DNA from: Ga0074130 sp035565355 | GTDB lineage: Bacteria > Pseudomonadota > Gammaproteobacteria > Burkholderiales > Rhodocyclaceae | Assembly: GCA_035565355.1 (NCBI GenBank) | Contig: DATMSM010000091.1 | Span: 3,193 to 67,192 of the forward strand | Length of the DNA: 64,000 bases | Direction of reading: 5' to 3' | Translations under genes and position numbers: made by a program | Shown: positions 37,817 to 46,088 of the stretch, piece by piece | Layout of the letters: each line of letters starts with the position of its first letter | How positions within the stretch are numbered: position 1 is the stretch's first letter | Notes under the pieces: generated by a model | Seen by the model: only the letters and a program-made list of their open reading frames with translations | What the model was told of the DNA's origin: nothing | Databases searched by the model: none

Positions 37817-37915
37817 CGTTTTTTCCTTAAACACTTTGCCGCAGGGCGGCGCAAATAAGAGCGAGGTTGCGGCAATGCCGCACCGAGACCGGCCCCGTTT
37901 CATGGGCCGGTGGGT

Positions 37916-39151
<1,236 letters not shown>

Positions 39152-39185
39152 TTACTGTCTTCTTCCCAAAAATATTGCTTAAAAA

Positions 39186-39260
39186 TTACTCAACGCTGAC
39201 ATGGCCGAGGAGCAGGAACTCCATCAGCGCTTTTTGTGTGTTGTTGAAGTTCTGGCTTCG
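39186..39260 (-). pseudogene. Displaced 3'-end copy of argF
   Basis: Read on the minus strand, 39239 to 39186 encodes TQKALMEFLLLGHVSVE plus TAA, the same 17 C-terminal residues as the intact argF 145 bp away. Twelve of the 17 codons differ, all synonymously. Homology decays upstream (Q-N-F-N-N against E-N-R-L-H) and ends near 39260. The remnant codons are G/C-ending (GCG, CTG, TTC, CTC, GGC, AGC) like the rest of the chromosome, while the intact gene end uses GCA, TTG, TTT, AGT and GAA. The fragment lies 34 bp before argG, where a native argF end would be expected. Confidence 0.85.
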
Positions 39261-39305
39261 GCCGGTGCTACGCACCTTAACTTGGCAAGCCAAGTTAGCC
39301 TGCAC
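39249..39305. repeat. Palindromic repeat element, copy at argF
   Basis: 57 bp with core TTAACTTGGC-AA-GCCAAGTTA and outer arms GGTGC/GCACC. It shares GCTTCGGCCG...TGC, TTAAC, GTTAGCCTGCAC and overall order with the copy beside tRNA-Ser (42889-42938), in the same orientation. The inner stem reads CTTG/CAAG here and CCTG/CAGG there, so pairing is kept by compensating changes. Confidence 0.75.
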
Positions 39306-39330
39306 CGAAACCGTCTGCGTCGAAACTACG

Positions 39331-40257
39331 TTATTCGACACTGACATGCCCCAGCAGCAAAAACTCCATCAATGCTTTCTGCGTGTGCAGCCGGTTTTCT
39401 GCTTCATCCCAGACCACCGACTGCGGGCCGTCGATGACCTCGGCGGACACTTCCTCGCCGCGGTGGGCGGGCAGGCAGTGCATGAAAACGGCGTCCTTGG
39501 CGGCAACCTTCATCATGTCGGCATCGACCTGCCAGTCGGCGAAGTCGCGGCGGCGCTCTTCGTTCTCGGCCTCGAAACCCATCGAGGTCCACACGTCGGT
39601 AGTGACCAGATCGGCGCCCTTGGCGGCCTCCATCGGGTCGGCAAACTCTTCGTAGTGGTCGGTGCCGTAGAGGCCGGCGCGCTCGGGTTCGACCTCGTAG
39701 CCGGGCGGCGTAGACACATGTACGTTGAAACCGAAGATCTCGGCAGCCTGCAGCCAGGTGTTGCAGACATTGTTCGAGTCACCGATCCAGGCCACGGTCT
39801 TGCCTGCGATCGAGCCGCGCTGCTCGATGAAGGTGTAGATGTCGGCAAGGATCTGGCAGGGATGGTATTCGTTGGTCAGGCCGTTGATCACCGGCACACG
39901 CGAATAGGCGGCGAAGCGCTCGATGATGCTCTGCTCGAAGGTACGAATCATGACGATGTCGCTCATGCGCGAGATCACCTGGGCCGCATCCTCGACCGGC
40001 TCGCCGCGACCAAGCTGCGAATCGCGGGTATTGAGATAGATGGCGGCACCGCCGAGCTGGTGCATGCCGGCCTCGAAGGACAGGCGCGTGCGTGTGCTGG
40101 CCTTCTCAAAAATCATCACCAGGGTGCGGTCTTCAAGCGGCCAGTACTTGCGGTAGGACTTGAACTGGTCCTTGATCCAGCGCGTGCGCGCAAACACATG
40201 CTCGAGCTCGCTGCGCGTAAGGTCCTTCAACTGCAGAAAGTGACGCGGGCTATTCAT
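39331..40257 (-). CDS. argF: Ornithine carbamoyltransferase
   Basis: 308 aa. It makes citrulline from ornithine and carbamoyl phosphate. The carbamoyl-phosphate motif STRTR is in FEKASTRTRLSFEAGMHQLG. The HPCQ motif (EYHPCQILADIYTF) and the ornithine-site Cys in HCLPAHRGEEVS are intact. It starts two bases after argD. The last 20 or so codons show lower third-position G+C than the rest of the gene, and a second, diverged copy of the same C-terminal coding sequence lies 145 bp downstream. The functional 3' end may therefore have been acquired. Confidence 0.97.
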   Translation of the reverse strand: MNSPRHFLQLKDLTRSELEHVFARTRWIKDQFKSYRKYWPLEDRTLVMIFEKASTRTRLSFEAGMHQLGGAAIYLNTRDSQLGRGEPVEDAAQVISRMSDIVMIRTFEQSIIERFAAYSRVPVINGLTNEYHPCQILADIYTFIEQRGSIAGKTVAWIGDSNNVCNTWLQAAEIFGFNVHVSTPPGYEVEPERAGLYGTDHYEEFADPMEAAKGADLVTTDVWTSMGFEAENEERRRDFADWQVDADMMKVAAKDAVFMHCLPAHRGEEVSAEVIDGPQSVVWDEAENRLHTQKALMEFLLLGHVSVE

Positions 40258-40259
40258 AT

Positions 40260-41432
40260 TCAGGCCCCAAGAAATTTCTTGACCACCGGCGCAAGGATGT
40301 CGACCAGCTGCTTCGAATCAGCATCGGTATAGGTCAATGCCGGCAACAGGCGGATGACGGACTCGGCCGTGACGTTGATCAGCAGGCCGGCATCCAGCGC
40401 CAGTTGAACCAGCTCGCCACAGGGGCGATCCAGCTGAATGCCTATCATCAGGCCTTCGCCACGGATCTCAAGCAGGCCGGGAACGCCTGCCAGCGCAGCG
40501 GCCATGCCGGCACGAATGTTTTCGCCCTGGCGGGTCGCATTCGCCATCAGCTTGTCCTGCTCGATGACTTCCAGCGTCGTCAGTGCCGCGGCGCAGGCCA
40601 GCGGATTGCCGCCGAAGGTAGAGCCATGATTGCCCGGCTTGAACACACCGAAGGCCTTGCCCGTGGTCAGGCAAGCGCCGATGGGCACGCCCGAGCCCAG
40701 CCCCTTGGCCAGCGTCATCACGTCCGGCTTGATGCCGGCGTGTTGATGAGCGAACCACTTGCCGGTGCGGCCAATGCCGCTCTGCACTTCGTCGAGCATG
40801 AACAGCCAGCCCTTGGCGTCGCACAGCGCGCGCAGGCCTTGCAGGAATTCCTGGTGGCAGATATTGATGCCGCCCTCGCCCTGGATGACTTCGAACAAGA
40901 TGGCGACCACATTGGGATTGTTCTGGGCAACTGCCTCGACCGCAGCCAGATCGTCGAAAGGAACGCGCACGAAGCCCGACACCAGCGGCTCGAAACCGGC
41001 CTGCACCTTGCGATTGCCTGTGGCCGACAAGGTGGCCAGGGTGCGGCCGTGGAAAGCCTGTTCCATGACGATGATGGCCGGGCTCTCGATGCCCTGTTGA
41101 TGGCCGTAGAGACGGGCCAGCTTGATCGCGGCCTCGTTGGCTTCGCAACCGGAGTTGCAGAAGAACACATCGTCCATCTGTGCCAGCGCGGTCAGCTTGT
41201 CGGCCAGGGCTTCCTGTTCACGCACACGGTAGATATTCGAGGTGTGCATCAGGCGGCCCGCCTGTGCTGCAATCGTCGCGACCAGGCGCGGATGGGCATG
41301 ACCGAGGGTGTTCACGGCGATACCGGAGAGCGCATCCAGGTAACGCTTGCCGTTCTCGTCAAACATCCAGACGCCTTCGCCATGAGTAAATGCCACGGCT
41401 TGGCGGTTATAGGTATTCATCAGGTGCGACAT
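40260..41432 (-). CDS. argD: Acetylornithine aminotransferase
   Basis: 390 aa class III PLP enzyme of arginine synthesis. The PLP lysine is in VMTLAKGLGSGVPIGA, the cofactor-phosphate loop is CNSGCEANEAAIKLARLYG and the Asp of the pyridine contact is in LFMLDEVQSGIGRTG. The start ATG 41432 (MSHLMNTYNRQAVAFTHGEG) matches the family. A strong 13-bp hairpin lies about 90 bp upstream in the leader region. First gene of argD-argF-argG. Confidence 0.96.
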   Translation of the reverse strand: MSHLMNTYNRQAVAFTHGEGVWMFDENGKRYLDALSGIAVNTLGHAHPRLVATIAAQAGRLMHTSNIYRVREQEALADKLTALAQMDDVFFCNSGCEANEAAIKLARLYGHQQGIESPAIIVMEQAFHGRTLATLSATGNRKVQAGFEPLVSGFVRVPFDDLAAVEAVAQNNPNVVAILFEVIQGEGGINICHQEFLQGLRALCDAKGWLFMLDEVQSGIGRTGKWFAHQHAGIKPDVMTLAKGLGSGVPIGACLTTGKAFGVFKPGNHGSTFGGNPLACAAALTTLEVIEQDKLMANATRQGENIRAGMAAALAGVPGLLEIRGEGLMIGIQLDRPCGELVQLALDAGLLINVTAESVIRLLPALTYTDADSKQLVDILAPVVKKFLGA

Positions 41433-42156
41433 GAAAAAAGCTCTCTCTCCGCGCCAGTGGAACCGGCGTCAGCTGGACCTAGGGGAACAGGCGCCACAAT
41501 GGGCGACCCGACCGCTACAAAGCCATACGGCGGCCCCGGACTAGGGACCGGGCCGCCGTATGTCGTGAAGGGAGTATCTTAAGTGAAACAGAGGGTTGGA
41601 GTCAAAGCCAGCAACCGCGCTTTCTATCTTCCCCGCGCCAGCTCGGGCCAGCCCTGCCTGTACCCGCAGACATGCTGCCCGCGCAGGCACCCTAGTCGTT
41701 TGAAATTGAAGGAAATCCGCACGTTTTGAGACAGGATCAGCGTAGTGGCAGAAGCAGGGTGTAGCGGCCCTGCTCACACCCGCCATTTTCAGGCGCTGCC
41801 CAAATATGCCTGCACAGTTCCCCATCGTCCCTAAGGCGCCAGGCCAGGGAAATCAGGCACGGCAGCACGGCTATGCTGCAGCCGACGCCGTGGCGCCGAA
41901 ACATAAAAGTGCAGATTTATCATTTTTCAAATAGAATTAATCAAAGCAAAACCAACAAACATTTAATATTCAAACCATTGGTAAAAGCCACCGAGTTCGC
42001 CGCTGCCCATTTCTGTAATTTCACAGCCCGGGGATGCGGCGCCGGCAGGGCCCGAACAGCACCATCGACTTTTCGCGCCGGTGGGCTAATAACAAAGCAT
42101 ATGATCGCCAAACCCTCGCACTCACCGGCATGCACCCGTGGCAGCCTGCCCCGGCC
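41433..42156. other. 724-bp intergenic region between argD and a hypothetical gene
   Basis: Holds the argD leader with its hairpin (41524-41562), a G+C-rich stretch without a credible gene, and an A+T-rich patch (about 41895-41990) that probably contains the promoter of the plus-strand hypothetical gene. Minus-strand frames at 41541-41825 and 41941-42702 lack ribosome binding sites and family features. Confidence 0.6.
41524..41562. promoter_or_regulatory. Strong hairpin in the argD upstream region
   Basis: Arms CATACGGCGGCCC (41524-41536) and its complement (41550-41562) form a perfect 13-bp stem with a 13-nt loop. It has no T-tract on either strand. Position about 90 bp before the argD ATG suggests a leader structure or protein site; function unproven. 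Confidence 0.55.
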
Positions 42157-42663
42157 ATGAACCCCAGCTATCAGCCACCCGAACAGCGCATCGACGACAC
42201 CCCCAAGGGCATGTGTGCGCTCGAATTCCGCTTGCCGCGCATAGCCGAACAATGCACAACGTATTGGGGCACCGGCGACTTCGAACCTTTTATCGCCTCG
42301 CTGATGATGGACTCGCGCGACGGCGGCCGGCAGGGGCTGCCCTGGGATGTTGCGCAGGAGCTTCTGTTCCTGCTCGAAATCAGCATTGCCAAACGCGCCA
42401 TCATCGCCTCCCAGACCACCGGCATGCCTTATCGCCAGGTGTTCCAGAGCATGCGCAACAATGCCGAGGAAGCCGCAAAGAACACGGCCAATGCGTGGAG
42501 CAACCCCACACTCAACAACGACAGCAAGCGCGTCGGCCTGCCGGGTCAACCCCTGGACAAGTCGCTGATGCTGGACCCGAACTCGGTATCGGCAAAGAGG
42601 CGCCTCTCCCAGCTCACGCCGGAAAAGCCCAAGCGCTGGTGGCAGAAGCTGCTGGGCGGCTGA
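42157..42663 (+). CDS. Hypothetical protein (168 aa)
   Basis: Family not recognised. From ATG 42157 it begins MNPSYQPPEQRIDDTPKGMC; ATG 42130 would add nine residues. The middle (EFRLPRIAEQCTTYWGTGDF, then SLMMDSRDGGRQGLPWDVAQ) looks like a folded helical domain. The C-terminus is basic and aromatic (PKRWWQKLLGG). There is no signal peptide or membrane helix. Codon use agrees with the chromosome, and a terminator follows 70 bp after the stop, which supports it as a real single gene. Confidence 0.68.
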   Translation: MNPSYQPPEQRIDDTPKGMCALEFRLPRIAEQCTTYWGTGDFEPFIASLMMDSRDGGRQGLPWDVAQELLFLLEISIAKRAIIASQTTGMPYRQVFQSMRNNAEEAAKNTANAWSNPTLNNDSKRVGLPGQPLDKSLMLDPNSVSAKRRLSQLTPEKPKRWWQKLLGG

Positions 42664-42734
42664 AGGGTGCAGCAGGAGCAGCGCTCGCATAGTCGAACTC
42701 AAGCAAGTTCTGCCTACCCACCGGCTGCATCAAA

Positions 42735-42765
42735 ACAAAAAACCGCCTCATGGGCGGTTATTTGT
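42735..42765. terminator. Bidirectional terminator between a hypothetical gene and tRNA-Ser
   Basis: Stem AACCGCC(C)/GGGCGGTT with loop TCAT. On the minus strand it is followed by TTTTTTGTTTTG, a good tract for tRNA-Ser; on the plus strand by TATTTGTTTT for the hypothetical gene. Confidence 0.85.
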
Positions 42766-42767
42766 TT

Positions 42768-42855
42768 TGGCGGAGGCGGTGAGATTCGAACTCACGAAAG
42801 GTTGCCCTTTGCCGGTTTTCAAGACCGGTGCAATCGACCACTCTGCCACACCTCC
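42768..42855 (-). tRNA. tRNA-Ser (anticodon UGA)
   Basis: An 88-nt class II tRNA including the encoded CCA. Acceptor stem GGAGGTG pairs with CGCCTCC. The anticodon arm is CCGGT-CTTGAAA-ACCGG with anticodon TGA. A long variable arm (about CAAAGGGCAACCTTTCG) and the T-arm GTGAG-TTCGAATC-CTCAC follow. A second exact copy of its 5' half lies upstream at 42952-42988. Confidence 0.97.
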
Positions 42856-42888
42856 GTGGCACTACTGAACACAGAAAACCGGCAGCCG

Positions 42889-42938
42889 GTTTTAGCTCCG
42901 GCCGCTGCGCTTAACCTGCTGCGCAGGTTAGCCTGCAC
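42889..42938. repeat. Palindromic repeat element, copy at tRNA-Ser
   Basis: 50 bp with core TTAACCTG-CTGCG-CAGGTTA. Flanking arms GCGCT and AGCGC (the latter at 42939-42943) can pair. It is related in sequence, order and orientation to the element at 39249-39305 beside argF, with covarying stem bases. It separates the intact tRNA-Ser from a duplicated 5' half. Just before it is another small palindrome, AAAACCGGC-A-GCCGGTTTT (42875-42893). Confidence 0.75.
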
Positions 42939-42951
42939 TAGCGCTTCGCGC

Positions 42952-42988
42952 CAAGACCGGTGCAATCGACCACTCTGCCACACCTCCG
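42952..42988 (-). pseudogene. Duplicated 5' half of tRNA-Ser
   Basis: 37 bp identical to 42820-42856, exactly 132 bp away. It covers the acceptor 5' strand, D-arm and anticodon 5' strand and breaks in the anticodon loop after CTTG. The 3' half is absent, so no functional tRNA can form. The region 42989-43203 beyond it contains no gene. Confidence 0.88.
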
Positions 42989-43203
42989 AAGGGCTCGCAT
43001 TATACGCAACGTTCGCATCCCGCCACCTTCGCTAGCCCTAGTCTGAGGATATCTTTTCATCAGTATAAATAAGTCGACAAACTTTACAGAATGCCTCCTG
43101 AAGCGTGAGAACAAAACAGTAACTAGTTGATTTTTAAATGATGGAACAGATATTGCTGATTAGAGCAAGAAGTTTCAAATTGACTGATTCATCTTGCATT
43201 TCT

Positions 43204-43791
43204 ATGACCGCCATGACCCTAAAGACATGCCTTGCCAGCTTGCTGCTCACGCTTGGACTTGCTGCCAGTAGCGCCCACGCGACCCTGTTACAGGATAAAA
43301 CGGTCACGATTGAGTATTTCTACCCGCAGTTCGGCACCGTCTTCGATACGGGAACCAACGGCGACTATGTGGTCGGGGATGGAGTGGAGATCGCTGATTT
43401 CTATTTTGGCTATGCCTCGCTGGATATCAGCGACACGGCACTCACCATCAACTTCCTCGGCCAAGACACGATCATGGCCGCCCCTTACCTAAACGGCTTT
43501 AATGGCTTCAGGCTGTCAGTAGCGCCAGGGCACACGGATGATTTTGTGTCGGTGCTCATCAATAGCGCGGCAACCACCTGGGATGCCTTTACTGCCAGCC
43601 GTCTGAGCTTTGGTGCCGATTACATCTTGATTGACTGGCAGGAGCTGAGCTTCACTCCGGGTGCGACGCTGGTTCTTGATATTCATGCCGATCAACAGCC
43701 CGTTCCCGAGCCCGCCTCTGTGCTGCTGATCGGAGTCGCCCTGCTCGGTTTTGCTGTGAGCCGCCACTCGGCCAAGCCGCGCCGCAGCTAG
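43204..43791 (+). CDS. PEP-CTERM sorting-domain protein
   Basis: 195 aa exported protein. Signal peptide: MTAMTLKTCLASLLLTLGLA with cleavage near SSAHA. The C-terminus has the full sorting signal: VPEPAS, a hydrophobic helix (VLLIGVALLGFAVS) and a basic tail RHSAKPRRS, which an exosortase (EpsH/XrtA) recognises. The middle is beta-rich and acidic, with a single domain of unknown role. No exosortase gene is in the window. Start 43204 or 43213. Its stop TAG overlaps the stop of the convergent mshP within CTAG. Confidence 0.9.
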   Translation: MTAMTLKTCLASLLLTLGLAASSAHATLLQDKTVTIEYFYPQFGTVFDTGTNGDYVVGDGVEIADFYFGYASLDISDTALTINFLGQDTIMAAPYLNGFNGFRLSVAPGHTDDFVSVLINSAATTWDAFTASRLSFGADYILIDWQELSFTPGATLVLDIHADQQPVPEPASVLLIGVALLGFAVSRHSAKPRRS

Positions 43792-44285
43792 ATACCGACT
43801 GCCTCACGGCGGCGCTCAACATAGCCGAACCCCGCCGTGGTCCCATCGTTGCGCGGGCATGGAGTTGCCCCGACGGGACACGCAAAGGCCCTGATCTGAT
43901 ACACGCGAACCATCCGGTGATTGTTGGGTGGAGGATTCCCTGTCTCCCCATCGCGATAGATGGCCGAACCACACTCTACGGTCACCTGAAAACCGTTGAT
44001 AGCCGCCATATTGATTGTGGATCGCACCGGGGCGTTGAACGTGGGATTGCCAAGCGTGGCGGCATCGCAGGAAGCGCCGCCCCAGGCTGCTGTGCCATTG
44101 AAAGCCTGAAACAATCCCCATTGCACCCCCGCCCGAGCTGATTGCTCAGCGCGCGCGGACAGCACATCCTGGCTCAACACCACGCTCTGCGTTGAACCCA
44201 AGGCCACCAGCCCGCCCGCCAGGCCAGCCAGCATCACCAACACGACAATGACCGCGATGACGCCGAAACCCGATTGCCGCTTCAT
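43788..44285 (-). CDS. mshP: MSHA biogenesis protein MshP
   Basis: 165 aa. The N-terminus MKRQSGFGVIAVIVVLVMLA is a prepilin-like leader and hydrophobic helix of the PilX/MshP class, which lacks the usual TLIE after the cleavage Gly. The rest has a GspK/PilX-like layout with four or more Cys. It overlaps mshO by four bases (ATGA) and ends the mshQ-C-D-O-P operon. Probably a minor pilin-like protein that helps start pilus assembly. Confidence 0.85.
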   Translation of the reverse strand: MKRQSGFGVIAVIVVLVMLAGLAGGLVALGSTQSVVLSQDVLSARAEQSARAGVQWGLFQAFNGTAAWGGASCDAATLGNPTFNAPVRSTINMAAINGFQVTVECGSAIYRDGETGNPPPNNHRMVRVYQIRAFACPVGATPCPRNDGTTAGFGYVERRREAVGI

Positions 44286-45142
44286 GGCGTGTTCTCCACA
44301 TGCACACCGTGAATCAGCGTCACATTCTCCGTCCCGTCTCCCAGCGTAATCGCCATCTGGATAAAGCCGCTCTGCTGGGTGGCACCCTGGTTAGGGATGT
44401 AGTTGAATTCGCAGTTGCGCACTTGGGTCGCCACGACTTGATTTGCGGCGGCACATGCCGCTGCTGCACCCGTGTTAAAAGACGATTCGCCGCGGAGCAG
44501 CGTGTTGCCTATGCAGCTATAGGCCACGGTCTGATTACCACCGTTATTGGACACCACCGCAAAACGCCCTCCTTCGTATCCGGGGGAGAACTGGGTCGCC
44601 AACTGAAGCGTGACACGATGCTGGCCGACCGTTATTCCGCCAGGAGCAGGCGGTGGCACCACCGTGGCGATACGACCACGGTTGAGGTTGTCATAGACAT
44701 CGTTGCCGTTCTGATTATTGATCACGATCCAGGCAGGGTCGGCACCGCCGACAAGCACGTTGGGGGCCATGGGGTTGAATACATCGAAACTGCTCGTCGT
44801 CGTCGTCGTGTCTAAGGGGGCACTGACACTCGCCAGCGGGTAGAAGGCATCTCGAGCCATCCGATAGCGCCCGCCCCCCGTTGTCGGCACGAGCTGAAAG
44901 CAATTCGGCGTCAGGTTTCCGTTGATGGTTGCCGTGCGCAGGGAGTTCGGCACGGCACTGCGTATGTCGCGCGACATGCGCCGTAACGCCGTATCCGCCA
45001 TATCGCTGAGCGTGGCCCGCCTACGGGTATCCAGATAGCTGTCAATCGCCGGGCGCAGAAAAACCGTCAGTGTGGCCGCAAGGATGCCGGTGATCACCAT
45101 CACCATGAGCAATTCCAGCAGGGTAAAGCCGCGTGTTCTCAT
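44282..45142 (-). CDS. mshO: MSHA minor pilin MshO
   Basis: 286 aa. Type IV prepilin signal MRTRGFTLLELLMVMVITGI with the expected Glu at +5, a long N-terminal helix (residues to about 55), then a large beta-rich head. ATG 45142 is fixed by the prepilin leader; the longer frame to 45328 overlaps mshD. It overlaps mshD by four bases and mshP by four bases. Its size and position between D and P match MshO (PilW-like). Confidence 0.88.
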   Translation of the reverse strand: MRTRGFTLLELLMVMVITGILAATLTVFLRPAIDSYLDTRRRATLSDMADTALRRMSRDIRSAVPNSLRTATINGNLTPNCFQLVPTTGGGRYRMARDAFYPLASVSAPLDTTTTTSSFDVFNPMAPNVLVGGADPAWIVINNQNGNDVYDNLNRGRIATVVPPPAPGGITVGQHRVTLQLATQFSPGYEGGRFAVVSNNGGNQTVAYSCIGNTLLRGESSFNTGAAAACAAANQVVATQVRNCEFNYIPNQGATQQSGFIQMAITLGDGTENVTLIHGVHVENTP

Positions 45143-45648
45143 GTTGGGGGCAGCGGCAGCAAGACCTTGAACCCGTCGAGTACTACGCTCTGCTGTCCAC
45201 GGCGAGCAATCACGGTGACACGCCGAGTGTTCGCGACACCAATCCCCAGGCTGTCGTCCCCTACCGGAATACGTACCTCCACACTGTAGCCATCCAGCCC
45301 GGCGGCAAGCGTGCCATCGGCGCCACACACGTCGGGCGTTTGATAGCCGGCGTAATCTCCCACCTCATCAAAGGCGGAACGATCGGCAGCAGACCCCGGG
45401 CCGGCGCATGGCCCACCGGCGCTGCCTGCACCGACGCTGCCGACGGGAGGAACAAACGGCTTGAGCAGAATCTCCTCCATCATGGTCTCGGTTATGGCGA
45501 TCAATTGTTTGCCGACGAGCGCATCTGCACTTCCTCGCACATTCACGCTGTAGGCAATCAAAACACCCGCCAGGCCGATGCCGATGACGACAATGGCAAT
45601 GATCATTTCGATCAGGGTGAAACCCAGCTGTGCCTGCCTACTCCACAT
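45139..45648 (-). CDS. mshD: MSHA minor pilin MshD
   Basis: 169 aa with prepilin leader MWSRQAQLGFTLIEMIIAIV (cleavage after Gly9, Glu at +5) and PilV-like features in the head. It overlaps mshC by 11 bp and mshO by four bases. Processed by a prepilin peptidase not encoded in this window. Confidence 0.87.
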   Translation of the reverse strand: MWSRQAQLGFTLIEMIIAIVVIGIGLAGVLIAYSVNVRGSADALVGKQLIAITETMMEEILLKPFVPPVGSVGAGSAGGPCAGPGSAADRSAFDEVGDYAGYQTPDVCGADGTLAAGLDGYSVEVRIPVGDDSLGIGVANTRRVTVIARRGQQSVVLDGFKVLLPLPPT

Positions 45649-46084
45649 AGCCGGTCACTCCGTTTACGACGATATCGGCTTGCCCCGGAATGGAAACAAG
45701 CGCTCCACCGCTACTGCCGTTCGACTGAAATATGAGGGGAGCAGGCACCGGATTAAAAAACACCTGGGCCGCATTTGCGCTCAGCACCTCGTTCCCGTTT
45801 GTGCCGGGCAGCATCAGCGGTCCTTCACCGGCCCCGCAGGCATTGTCCCCGGTGACGTCCATGTTCAGGCGTAATGATGCCGCCGCAAAGGTAACGCATA
45901 CGACACGCCGGTGGCTGACCGCACTCTTCTGTGCGTAACGGAGAGCGCTCACCGTCCGGTCGCGGAATTCCTGCGCCCGAAAGTCGTTGTCGCGCAGGCG
46001 AGGAATGGCCACCACGGCAAGTATGCCGAGGATAACCACGATGGTGACGAGCTCAATGAGCGAAAATCCGGACTCGCGGCACAT
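45638..46084 (-). CDS. mshC: MSHA minor pilin MshC
   Basis: 148 aa, GspH/FimT-like. Leader MCRESGFSLIELVTIVVILG, then PRLRDNDFRAQEFRDRTVSA and the RYAQKSAVSHRRVVCVTF motif of GspH/FimT proteins. Four bases separate it from the mshQ stop. Expected to be part of a minor-pilin complex at the pilus tip. Confidence 0.87.
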   Translation of the reverse strand: MCRESGFSLIELVTIVVILGILAVVAIPRLRDNDFRAQEFRDRTVSALRYAQKSAVSHRRVVCVTFAAASLRLNMDVTGDNACGAGEGPLMLPGTNGNEVLSANAAQVFFNPVPAPLIFQSNGSSGGALVSIPGQADIVVNGVTGYVE

Positions 46085-46088
46085 AGAC

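Noticed and set aside
41941..42702. 253-codon minus-strand frame opposite the hypothetical protein at 42157
   Set aside because: No ribosome binding site or family; overlaps the better supported plus-strand gene and its A+T-rich promoter region.
42768..42990. Integrated phage or genomic island at tRNA-Ser
   Set aside because: Only about 130 bp lie between the partial and intact copies; no integrase or cargo genes. Kept instead as a small-insertion finding.
42667..43035. Open frame across the tRNA-Ser region encoding a GEIRTHERLPFAGF-type peptide
   Set aside because: This peptide is the known artefact of reading through tRNA-Ser genes; the duplicated tRNA half makes it look repetitive.
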